Shown: positions 24,123-31,455 of the stretch, piece after piece
Position numbering within the stretch: the stretch's first letter is position 1
Layout: the number at the start of each line of letters is the position of its first letter
Assembly (NCBI GenBank): GCA_028279985.1
Contig: JANQMR010000033.1
Coordinates: 183,723 to 247,722, forward strand
Reading direction: 5' to 3'
Length of the DNA: 64,000 bases
From: Woeseiaceae bacterium
GTDB lineage: Bacteria > Pseudomonadota > Gammaproteobacteria > Steroidobacterales > Woeseiaceae
Notes under the pieces: model-generated
The model's database searches: none
What the model was told of the DNA's origin: nothing
What the model saw: the letters and a program-made list of their open reading frames with translations, nothing else
Program-made: the position numbers and the translations under genes

Positions 24123-25586
24123 ACGATGATGTTTGGACCTTACCGTTTACCGGCGACAGGGCTGTTGGCGACAGAAAGGGCGGCCCGCCTGCGCTCGGCA
24201 GCGGCCGGGCTCGCGCTGCTGGCTTCGACGGCGGCGACGCTCGTCACCGGTCCTCCCGCCGTCGCCGCGACCGGCGTGCCGATCGAGTGGGAACGGCTTC
24301 GTCCGCTCGACCACGATCCCGCGCTGGATTCGGGCGAGCCTCTCGACCGCCCGTGCGTACCGGGTGAAACCGTCGTGCTGCGGCGCGCGCAGGGCGTCGA
24401 TTCCGCCGCCCGGCTCGGCCTCGGCGAGGGCCAGTTCGTCGTCTGCATCGGCAATACCGGCGCAGCCGGGCTCGAACTCGTCGACGGTCCCGGCAACACC
24501 TGGACCGTGTCGCAAGACGAGGTGAACGCAACGGCCGGGTTCCCGTCGAACTGGATCGCCCACGACCGCGACTACTTGGTCTGGGCATACGACCGCGACA
24601 CCATCTTGTTTCGCGAAAGCCTGCGGAACTCCTTCGAAGGGAATTTCCTGTATCTGCTATTGGATCGCGCAGCGGACGGGAGCATCGACCGCGCCATGCT
24701 CATCGATTCAGGCACGGGATACGTCGATCTCGCGCCCTACGTCATGCCGGTCGTTCAGGACCGGCCGCTGATCGTGTTGAGCACTCACAGTCACTGGGAC
24801 CATTTCGGCGGCCACCGGCATTTCGTCGGCATGGACAACGTCGAGCTGCTCGGATACCGGCCCGGGCGTGAGTACAACCCGTATCCCAAGCCGCCGGAGT
24901 ACGATATCGAAGGCTTGAAGCGCTACTTCGGCCTTGTGGACTGGCCGGCCGGCAGCGCAGATTACAAATTGGGAAGCCGCGACATCGCGGTCTTGCCGAT
25001 GCCCGGCCACACCGCGGATTCCATCGCCCTGTACGACCACCGGGAACAATTACTGTTCACGGGCGACACGCTCTATCCGGGGCTTCTGTTCATCGAGTCC
25101 TGGCAGGACTTTTCCGCGAGCCTCGCGCGGCTCGAGGCTTTTGTAAGACGGCATCCTGTCAAGTGGATGTTGGGCGGACATCTGGAGATGTCGAGGAAAC
25201 GCGCCTTCAACGATAGGCACGAATACTTCTTCTTCGGCACGAACACGCATTGGCAGTCGCTTCCGCCGAACATGCCGTTGTCGTATCTGGCGCTCGCACG
25301 CTCGATCATCGACGACAGGCTTGCGAACGCCGACCAAGGGGTGCCGCGCTACGACGCGCAGCTTATCGATCGCGATTTTCACTCGGTACCTCTGGTTCCC
25401 GTGCCGTTTCCAGGGATACCGTCCTACTACCGAATCAACTCGCAGAGACTGGTCGACCAGTTGGTCGAGCGGCACCGCTTGCACGATCGGGATCGCCGGC
25501 ACCGAGCCGGAAACGGGGAGCTTGAACATGGAGACAGCGTGGAAGAACACTCGCAGCCGCAGCCGCAGCCGCAGCCGCAGCCGTAA
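24108..25586 (+). CDS. Exported metallo-beta-lactamase-fold hydrolase
   Basis: This 492-residue hydrolase has a signal-peptide-like N-terminus (ALLASTAATLVTGPPAVAA). The metallo-beta-lactamase fold shows in STHSHWDHFGGH (two-metal HxHxDH motif) near residue 225, the later PMPGHTADS histidine and TGDTLYPG aspartate. A region of about 120 residues precedes the metal motif. The C-terminus ends in a QP repeat made by five CAGCCG hexamers running up to the stop codon. The next gene begins 59 bp inside this one, so the repeat is read in two frames. It likely acts in the periplasm on an ester, lactone or lactam. The substrate is not known. Confidence 0.8.
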   Translation: MGTYWTMMFGPYRLPATGLLATERAARLRSAAAGLALLASTAATLVTGPPAVAATGVPIEWERLRPLDHDPALDSGEPLDRPCVPGETVVLRRAQGVDSAARLGLGEGQFVVCIGNTGAAGLELVDGPGNTWTVSQDEVNATAGFPSNWIAHDRDYLVWAYDRDTILFRESLRNSFEGNFLYLLLDRAADGSIDRAMLIDSGTGYVDLAPYVMPVVQDRPLIVLSTHSHWDHFGGHRHFVGMDNVELLGYRPGREYNPYPKPPEYDIEGLKRYFGLVDWPAGSADYKLGSRDIAVLPMPGHTADSIALYDHREQLLFTGDTLYPGLLFIESWQDFSASLARLEAFVRRHPVKWMLGGHLEMSRKRAFNDRHEYFFFGTNTHWQSLPPNMPLSYLALARSIIDDRLANADQGVPRYDAQLIDRDFHSVPLVPVPFPGIPSYYRINSQRLVDQLVERHRLHDRDRRHRAGNGELEHGDSVEEHSQPQPQPQPQP

Positions 25587-26598
25587 GGGCAAGGGCGCCG
25601 GCGCGCCGTATCTAAAGGCGCCGCGCGTCGCCGCCGTGCTGGCCTTAGCCGGCGTGGCGGGCTGTTCACATCAGGCAACCGTGGGCGCGGCGGCCGCGCC
25701 GCTGTCGCCTGCGACAGCGGCGGTGGACGCATTGTTGCCGCTCGAACGCCAGTTCCGGCAGTCCTACGACGAAGCCGTGGAGTATCACCGCGAGCACGTC
25801 GTCTTCAACGCGCCGATCATTACCCAGGACTTGCTCAACATGACCTTGATCCGCGCCAACGGAGAGCGTGTGCGATTCGAGATGGACAAGACCGTGTATC
25901 GCATCATGGCGCGGACTTCGCATCCGGTCATGGGGGTTTTTTCCGTGCTGTCCATGGGCGAAGACGACAGCCTGTCGCCGCGTCAGCTCGAGCGGCTCGG
26001 CGAATACCGCGACGCGATCGAGACCGCCGCCGCGCACGTCGACCGGCTGCCTGTCGATCGGGGGGCGCGGGAGCGGATCGAGCGGATTCTCGCGGCGACG
26101 GCGGATTACGTCGCGCGCACGACCGAGACGGGCAACGCCAGCGACGAGGATTTCGCGCGTTACATCGAGCCGTTGCGGCCGCTGATCGCCGAGAACCTGC
26201 GCAGGGGCGCTCTGGAGCAGCTCGACCAGTTCAACGCGCAGATGCGGCGGTGGAAGGCGGCGTATCCGGACGAACAGTGGGAGGAGCTCAGGGTAGTCGT
26301 CATGGGCTTTCACCAGCCGCGCAACCTGTACACGCTGAAGCAGTTTTTTCGTTGGCTCCTGGCCGAGCCCGAGCACGAATCGCGGGTCGTTTTCGCCGAG
26401 TTTCAGCACTCGATCTTCGGTGAGAAACGTGCACTCTCGGAAGCGCTCGCGATCGACCTGGCGACGAAGGTCGATTTGGACCTCATTGCGTCGGCGGTCG
26501 TGTTCGATGACGAGACTTACCTGGGCAGCGACGTCATGGGCCGTGCCGCCCGGCAGATCATCGCGACCTGGGACGAGTCGGATTTCGTCGTGAATTAG
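25528..26598 (+). CDS. Predicted lipoprotein of unknown function with Arg-Ser repeat N-terminus
   Basis: This 356-residue protein was not recognised. The ATG at 25528 has GGGGAG upstream. The first 28 residues are very basic and include an RS repeat encoded by the CAGCCG array shared with the preceding gene. They are followed by a hydrophobic segment and the lipobox LAGVAGC at about residue 45. The rest is mostly helical and charged, with PIITQDLLNMTLI, TVYRIMARTSHPVMGVFSVLSM and VVVMGFHQPRNLYTLKQFFRW. It overlaps the MBL hydrolase gene by 59 bp, so the two are probably translated together. It may be an envelope partner of that hydrolase or of the receptor encoded downstream, but this rests on position only. 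Confidence 0.75.
   Translation: METAWKNTRSRSRSRSRSRKGKGAGAPYLKAPRVAAVLALAGVAGCSHQATVGAAAAPLSPATAAVDALLPLERQFRQSYDEAVEYHREHVVFNAPIITQDLLNMTLIRANGERVRFEMDKTVYRIMARTSHPVMGVFSVLSMGEDDSLSPRQLERLGEYRDAIETAAAHVDRLPVDRGARERIERILAATADYVARTTETGNASDEDFARYIEPLRPLIAENLRRGALEQLDQFNAQMRRWKAAYPDEQWEELRVVVMGFHQPRNLYTLKQFFRWLLAEPEHESRVVFAEFQHSIFGEKRALSEALAIDLATKVDLDLIASAVVFDDETYLGSDVMGRAARQIIATWDESDFVVN
25554..25583 (+). repeat. Five CAGCCG hexamers translated in two frames
   Basis: Five perfect CAGCCG copies end one base before the TAA of the MBL hydrolase gene. They encode QP repeats in that gene and Arg-Ser repeats in the overlapping lipoprotein gene. Copy-number change by whole hexamers keeps both frames. 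Confidence 0.95.
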
Positions 26599-26652
26599 TG
26601 TCCTGTCGACGCGATGGGAACGATCCCTGCTGACGGAACGGAAGCCATAAAG

Positions 26653-26671
26653 TCCGTTATACGAACATTTG
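26653..26671. promoter_or_regulatory. Putative IclR-regulon operator, copy C
   Basis: TCCG at 26653, N5 and CGAACATTTG at 26662 match copy B over the right half (CGAACATTTG is identical) and copy A in spacing. The outer GAACA is not conserved. It lies 63 bp upstream of the TonB-dependent receptor start. Confidence 0.5.
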
Positions 26672-26733
26672 TTACTAAATGGTATCCGTGTTAGCTTTCC
26701 ACGCTAGTGACGTTCTAAACAGGGGGATTGGCC

Positions 26734-28905
26734 ATGGCCAGGAAGTTTCGATGTCGCGTGTGGGTTCTGGTTGCATTCGGCGGTTTGTGGTTGACGCCGG
26801 CCTTCGCGCAATTCGAGGAGATCGTCGTCACGGCGCAGAAGCGCGAGCAGTCGGCCCAGGAAGTGCCGGTCAGCGTGAGCGCGTTCAGCGGTGAGCAAGC
26901 CAGGGCGCTCGGGATCGACAGTACCCTCGATCTTGCGCTGTACACGCCCGGTCTGACCATGGGCCAGAACTCGGGCGACGGGGATTTCCCGTTCATCTCG
27001 ATACGCGGCGTGTCGCAACGGGATTTCTCGGACATCAACGAGAGTCCGTCAGCCGTGTACGTCGACGAGTTCTACAAAGCGAATCTAATCGGCCTCGACC
27101 AGCAGATCTTCGATATCGAACGCGTCGAGGTGCTGCGCGGGCCGCAAGGCACCTTGTACGGCAGGAACGCCACCGGCGGCCTGATTCACTACATCACCGC
27201 CAAACCGACTCGTGAGCCCGAGGGGTTCGCGCAGCTCACCTACGGCGAGTACGACCGCATCAAGCTCGAGGGCGCGCTCGGCGGGCCTCTGAGCGACGTC
27301 GTATCGGCACGTATATCCGTATTGCATCACGAGTACGATGGCTGGGTGGAGAACACGGTTGCGGGCAACGAGGACGGCAATGCGCTCGACAACACCGCGA
27401 TTCGCGGACAACTGCTGTTCGAACCCTCGGAAAACGCGAGCGTGAACCTGTTGTTCCAGCATAGCGAGAACGACAACGACGCCGGCAACATGTTTTCCCA
27501 CGTCAGCGCCGACGATCCGCCGCCGACTTTCCTGGCCATACCGAACATCGGCCAGCCGGGTTTCGGGGGATTCGTCGAGCCGACACCGGACGACCCTCGC
27601 GACACGCATTCCAACCGCGACATCTTTTTGAAAACGGAACAAACGACGGGAATCGCCCGGATCACCTGGTCCGGTGAAGCGCTGGACTTCGTCTCGGTGA
27701 CGGGCTTCGAGGAAACCTCCAAGGATGCGACCTTCGACAGCGACGGTACCCCGTTCGAACGCGGCACCGAGGTGCACCCGAACGGCGAGCAGTTCTCGCA
27801 GGAGTTCCGCTTTGCCGGCGGTTCGGACCGCCTGCAGTGGCTTGCCGGCGTCTACTACGTCGACTACGACATCGACGGCTTCCAGGCACGTTGCTCGCCC
27901 GGATTCGCCGGCGGTTGCTCGGTCAACCGGGCGCCGGTCGTTTATGAACTCACGACGGAGTCCTGGGCGCTGTTCGGCAATATCGATTACCGGTTGAGCG
28001 ACGTGTTGGGTGTCACTCTCGGGTTGCGCTACACGCAGGAGGACAAGGAGTACGATCTCGACAATCAGGATACGGGCCTGGTTTTCAATACGACGACGGT
28101 CGGCGATCTCGCCCGGCTGGACGAGGACAACGTGGACTTCAACGCCCGCCTGAACTGGACGCCGAGCGATGACCTGCTGGTCTACGGCGGCGTGTCCCGC
28201 GGCCACAAAGCGGGTTTGTTCAACCTGGGTTTCACGGCCCGCGCCGGCGCCATACCCGGTATTCCCGTCGGCGGCGAAACCCTGACGAGCTTGGAGGTCG
28301 GATTCAAGGCGTCGTTTCGCGAGGACCGGTTCCGGTTCAACGGCGCCGTATTCCGGTACGACTACGAGGACTCCCAGGCATTTCAGTTCGACGGCACGAC
28401 GCTGAGCGCACAGGCTTTCAATTCCGATGCCGAGATCACCGGTTTGGAACTGGAACTGGCCGCGCGGCCGGTCGAGGGTTTCGATCTGCTGGCGACCGCC
28501 ACGGTCATGGACGCGACGCTCGAGGACGTTACGCTATTCGGGCTGCAGGTCGTCGATACCGACATGCCGCTGACGCCCGACCTCAAGCTGGGCCTGCTCG
28601 GGCGATACGAGTTCGATGCACCCTGGGGCGGCCGTCTGGCGATACAGGGAGACGTGAGCTGGTTCGACGATCAGTATTTCGATTCGTTCAACAGCCCCAG
28701 CCACTTCGAGGACAGCTACTCGGTGGCCAACGCGCGGCTCTCCTGGCTGGATGACGACGGACGCCTGGCGCTGTCGGTGTTTGCCGAGAACATTGCCGAC
28801 ACCGAGTATCGGACGTTTTCCTTCGATCTCGCTTTTCTGGGATTCTCGACCGACGTTTACGCCAAGCCCCGCTGGGCGGGCGTTTCGGTGGATTACAGCT
28901 GGTGA
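26734..28905 (+). CDS. TonB-dependent outer-membrane receptor
   Basis: This 723-residue TonB-dependent receptor imports a large or scarce solute across the outer membrane. It has a signal peptide (WLTPAFAQ), then a TonB box-like EEIVVTAQKREQSAQEVPVSV and a plug domain (SIRGVSQRDF, VEVLRGPQGTLYGRNATGG). The remainder alternates in short beta strands typical of the 22-strand barrel, ending in aromatic WAGVSVDYSW. The opening with IVVTAQKREQ is typical of receptors for carbohydrates, sterols or aromatic compounds rather than siderophores. The ATG at 26734 has AGGGGG upstream. Its stop overlaps a SnoaL-like lipoprotein gene (GTGA). An operator-like box upstream links it to the IclR regulon. Confidence 0.94.
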   Translation: MARKFRCRVWVLVAFGGLWLTPAFAQFEEIVVTAQKREQSAQEVPVSVSAFSGEQARALGIDSTLDLALYTPGLTMGQNSGDGDFPFISIRGVSQRDFSDINESPSAVYVDEFYKANLIGLDQQIFDIERVEVLRGPQGTLYGRNATGGLIHYITAKPTREPEGFAQLTYGEYDRIKLEGALGGPLSDVVSARISVLHHEYDGWVENTVAGNEDGNALDNTAIRGQLLFEPSENASVNLLFQHSENDNDAGNMFSHVSADDPPPTFLAIPNIGQPGFGGFVEPTPDDPRDTHSNRDIFLKTEQTTGIARITWSGEALDFVSVTGFEETSKDATFDSDGTPFERGTEVHPNGEQFSQEFRFAGGSDRLQWLAGVYYVDYDIDGFQARCSPGFAGGCSVNRAPVVYELTTESWALFGNIDYRLSDVLGVTLGLRYTQEDKEYDLDNQDTGLVFNTTTVGDLARLDEDNVDFNARLNWTPSDDLLVYGGVSRGHKAGLFNLGFTARAGAIPGIPVGGETLTSLEVGFKASFREDRFRFNGAVFRYDYEDSQAFQFDGTTLSAQAFNSDAEITGLELELAARPVEGFDLLATATVMDATLEDVTLFGLQVVDTDMPLTPDLKLGLLGRYEFDAPWGGRLAIQGDVSWFDDQYFDSFNSPSHFEDSYSVANARLSWLDDDGRLALSVFAENIADTEYRTFSFDLAFLGFSTDVYAKPRWAGVSVDYSW

Positions 28906-29444
28906 CGGAAGAGCTTCGTAAGGCCGCCGTCTGTGCGGTTCTACTAGTCTGCGCAGGCTGCGGCGGCGCCGGTCGCGACGTCGAAACCCGCGACATCGAA
29001 ACCCTGGTCAGGGACTCGCTGGAGTCCTGGCAGACGGGGGACGAAGCGGTTTTCGTCGCAACCGCGCACCCGGACATGCTGTTCGCCTTCCCGGGCGAGC
29101 GTACCGACGTTCCCGGCGCACTGAACGTTTTTCGCTATTGGCAGCAAAACTACGAGAACACGCGGGTCTACATTCACTGGGTGCTCGTCGACGGCAATCG
29201 CTTCGCCGTCGAGTATCAGTTTGCGACGACGAAAAAAGCGACGGGCAAGCGCAGCGCGGCCGGTACCGTTGCGATCGGAGAAGTGCGGGACGGCGGGATC
29301 GTGCTGCTTAAGGAGTACACCGACGGCCGCGCGAGTCGCATGCAGGAGGCCGGCGAACTGCCGCTGGACGAGGGCGAGGTCCCATTTCCCTGGCCGAAAG
29401 TCGACCGGGTGTATCCCTGGTCCGGGGACGGCGGAACGGATTGA
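28902..29444 (+). CDS. SnoaL-like lipoprotein
   Basis: This 180-residue protein has a short signal peptide with lipobox LLVCAGC at about residue 20, followed by an NTF2/SnoaL-like domain (RDSLESWQTGDEAVFVATAHPDML, then strands RVYIHWVLVDGNRFAVEYQFATT). It is a second exported SnoaL-like protein in the region; the first is at 13.0-13.6 kb. The GTG start overlaps the receptor stop in GTGA, so it is translated with the receptor. A role in modifying or binding the receptor's substrate in the periplasm is inferred. It ends 112 bp before the converging HDOD gene. Confidence 0.72.
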   Translation: MTEELRKAAVCAVLLVCAGCGGAGRDVETRDIETLVRDSLESWQTGDEAVFVATAHPDMLFAFPGERTDVPGALNVFRYWQQNYENTRVYIHWVLVDGNRFAVEYQFATTKKATGKRSAAGTVAIGEVRDGGIVLLKEYTDGRASRMQEAGELPLDEGEVPFPWPKVDRVYPWSGDGGTD

Positions 29445-29473
29445 CGCCGGTTCGGCGCGTTAGCGGCCGTCTT

Positions 29474-29510
29474 GTCCGGCTTCTGCCGGACTGTAGCGTC
29501 GGCTGCGACG
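29474..29510. terminator. Two hairpins between converging genes
   Basis: GTCCGGC-TTCT-GCCGGAC (29474-29491) is a perfect 7-bp stem, followed by CGTCG-GCTG-CGACG (29497-29510... CGACG). Both lie in the gap between the SnoaL lipoprotein gene (plus) and the HDOD gene (minus). There is no clear T-tract, but the symmetric structures fit bidirectional termination at the border between the catabolic and chemotaxis regions. Confidence 0.5.
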
Positions 29511-29556
29511 GAACGGGGATCGTAGACGCTTCGGTCGTGCCGCGCGGCGACGCTGC

Positions 29557-30423
29557 TCAGTTGCCCAGAGCACGGCGCAAAGACGTGACCTTCTCTTCGG
29601 ACTCGCTCAGCACCTGCATCATGTCGGCGGCGGTAATGCTCAGCCGTCCGCTCGCAGGGACATCGTCGAGCGTGAATTCGGCGTCCTTGGCTGCGGTGGC
29701 GAATCGATACAGGATGTAAGCCAGGATCAGGATGTCGGTGTAGTCGACGTTGCCCTCGTGCGTATGCTCCGTGTCCTTGAAATCGCGGATGGCGGCGGAA
29801 ACGTGTTCGGCGAATCCCCAGCTCTCGACGATGCTGCTGCCGATGGCGCAATCCCATTCGTCCATGATCGCTTCGATTTCCGCGCGGCTTTCGAATAGCG
29901 ACGGGAAGTCCGCGGCCCGTGTCAGCACATACATCCGTCCGATACCGTGCATGAGTCCGACGAACATCGCCTCGTCGGCGTTCAGCTTGGTGTACTTGCG
30001 AGAGAGCACGTAACAGAGCGCTGCGACGTGTGCACATTGTTGCCAGATGGCCGCCAGGTGCTCTCTTGCGGTTTCGAGTTTCGAAGCATTCTGCAGTTGG
30101 GTCATCGCAAACGACATCGCCGAGCTCCGGATCATGATGCGTCCTATCCGGTTGACGGCCATGTTCAGATCGGTGATCGGATCGCCGCTGGGCCGCAGCG
30201 CGGCCGAGTTGGCGACGCTGAGCAGTCTCGCTGCCAGTACCGGCTCGGCGCCGATCAGTTGCACGAGCTTCTCCGTCGAACAGTTCTCGTCTTCCAACGC
30301 CTTGCGGATCCTGAGCACCACGTCGGGAAAAGACGGCAGCTCGATGTCACCCCGATTCAGGTCGTTCGTGAGCACCTTGAGGAAAAGGAACTTCTGGTTG
30401 TGTTCGCCCGAAGTTGCATTCAT
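29557..30423 (-). CDS. HDOD domain protein (degenerate HD)
   Basis: This 288-residue protein is made of an HDOD domain, a non-catalytic relative of HD phosphohydrolases found in signalling and motility operons. The signature LPSFPDVVLRIRKALED and the helical middle LIGAEPVLAARLLSVANSAAL are clear. The usual HDxxH is replaced by LMHGIGRMY, so no catalytic metal site is expected. It sits next to the che operon but on the opposite strand. It probably acts as an adaptor in motility or second-messenger regulation. Another HDOD gene, with a better preserved HDIGH, lies at 38.2-39.0 kb. Confidence 0.85.
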   Translation of the reverse strand: MNATSGEHNQKFLFLKVLTNDLNRGDIELPSFPDVVLRIRKALEDENCSTEKLVQLIGAEPVLAARLLSVANSAALRPSGDPITDLNMAVNRIGRIMIRSSAMSFAMTQLQNASKLETAREHLAAIWQQCAHVAALCYVLSRKYTKLNADEAMFVGLMHGIGRMYVLTRAADFPSLFESRAEIEAIMDEWDCAIGSSIVESWGFAEHVSAAIRDFKDTEHTHEGNVDYTDILILAYILYRFATAAKDAEFTLDDVPASGRLSITAADMMQVLSESEEKVTSLRRALGN

Positions 30424-30528
30424 TTTTAGTCCTTTTTATTTGAATCTCAGTCTTGCCCGGTGAAGGCCGATCCCCGTTTCCCCGCGCGCGGCCGTCACCC
30501 GCCCGATTCGATCCAAGCCGCCCGGGCG

Positions 30529-30675
30529 TCAGCCGAACAGGTAGGCCAGTACCGGTGCGGATGCCCAGAGCAGTCCCTTGACCAGGAAGAGCAGGAACGT
30601 CACGAGGCCGAGTCGCCGCCCGAGCCGACTTCCGACCGAATCTTGCTCTGAATCCGCGGTAAACCGACTGTCCAT
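30529..30675 (-). CDS. Small 48-residue membrane protein
   Basis: The minus strand has a 48-codon gene starting at an ATG with AGGGTG five bases upstream. A polar N-terminus (MDSRFTADSEQDSVGSRLG) is followed by a single hydrophobic helix, VTFLLFLVKGLLWASAPVLAYLFG, which spans the C-terminal half. No other gene fits this interval. It may be cotranscribed with the HDOD gene 106 bp downstream. The function is unknown. Single-span proteins of this size often modulate a larger membrane partner. Confidence 0.55.
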   Translation of the reverse strand: MDSRFTADSEQDSVGSRLGRRLGLVTFLLFLVKGLLWASAPVLAYLFG

Positions 30676-30700
30676 ACACACCCTGGAATTCACCGGCCCT

Positions 30701-30733
30701 GAACCACTTTATGAACCACTTTATGAACCATTT
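30701..30733. repeat. 12-bp tandem repeat in the intergenic region before cheY
   Basis: GAACCACTTTAT occurs at 30701 and 30713, with a partial third copy GAACCATTT at 30725. It lies in the 344-bp gap between the small membrane protein gene and cheY. The only other features seen in that gap are the sigma-28 promoter and the cheY ribosome-binding site. Confidence 0.9.
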
Positions 30734-30869
30734 TGAGATAGGTTCCAGCCGTCCCAAGTACGGATATCGGCCGGTCGTCGCGGGTTCTTTAGCGGCAGCC
30801 CGCATTCAGTACCGACGCGATTCCCCCTCTGCCGAGCTGCAGCGGTGTGACGCATTGACGGTTTTCGGT

Positions 30870-30896
30870 TCAACTTTTTTTTCCTCCTGCCGATGA
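30870..30896 (+). promoter_or_regulatory. Sigma-28 (FliA) promoter for cheY-cheA-cheW
   Basis: TCAACTTT, 11 nt, GCCGATGA matches the sigma-28 consensus TAAAGTTT-N11-GCCGATAA at 6 of 8 and 7 of 8 positions with exact spacing. It lies about 125 bp upstream of cheY. The cognate sigma gene fliA is at 60.3 kb. Confidence 0.7.
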
Positions 30897-31019
30897 CCTC
30901 TCATGCCAGGTATCGGGACGGGCGGTCGACGCGCGAGCCCGGTGCCGGCGCGTTCGGGTCGAGTTGGTTACAAGCCTCAATCCTCCGGTCGGGCTGTTCG
31001 TCACAGGGAGAAGCGTCGA

Positions 31020-31382
31020 ATGCAAAGTGTTCTTGTCGTGGATGACTCGGCATCCATCCGCAGTCTCATTACCTATGTGCTCGAGCAGGCGGGTTACGCC
31101 GTCGTCGTCGCCGAGGACGGCGAGGCGGCGCTCGAATACGCAAGAACCAATGCCGTCGATCTCGTGCTGACCGATGTCAACATGCCCAAGCTGGACGGCA
31201 TCGGCCTGACCAAGGCCTTGCGCGAGTTGCCGCACTACCGCTTCGTGCCGTTGCTCGTGCTGACGACCGAATCGGGGACCGACAAGAAGATGGAAGGCAA
31301 GGCGGCGGGTGCGACTGGCTGGATCGTGAAGCCGGTCGATCCCGTGCAACTCGTTGGCACGATCCGGAAGGTGCTGTCCTGA
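31020..31382 (+). CDS. cheY: Chemotaxis response regulator CheY
   Basis: This 120-residue single-domain receiver accepts phosphate from CheA and, by family analogy, binds FliM or another target. The acidic pocket VVDDS (residues 8-9), phospho-acceptor aspartate 52 in LTDVNMP, conserved threonine in LVLTTES and lysine in VKPV are all present. The ATG at 31020 is preceded by AGGGAGAAG. A longer frame upstream has no coding character. The Asn in DVNMPK and the linkage directly before cheA make it the operon's CheY. A second stand-alone CheY is encoded at 39.3 kb, so which one controls the motor is open. Confidence 0.93.
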   Translation: MQSVLVVDDSASIRSLITYVLEQAGYAVVVAEDGEAALEYARTNAVDLVLTDVNMPKLDGIGLTKALRELPHYRFVPLLVLTTESGTDKKMEGKAAGATGWIVKPVDPVQLVGTIRKVLS

Positions 31383-31455
31383 TGCGCAGGCCGCGGTTTA
31401 CCGGGGCGCTCGACGCCGCGATGCCTGCAAGAGCCGAGATGACGGGGAGGTTGAA

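Noticed and set aside
30424..30805. Larger minus-strand open frame over the gap upstream of the HDOD gene
   Set aside because: It runs through repeats and the small membrane protein region in another frame, has no start signal and no recognisable composition.
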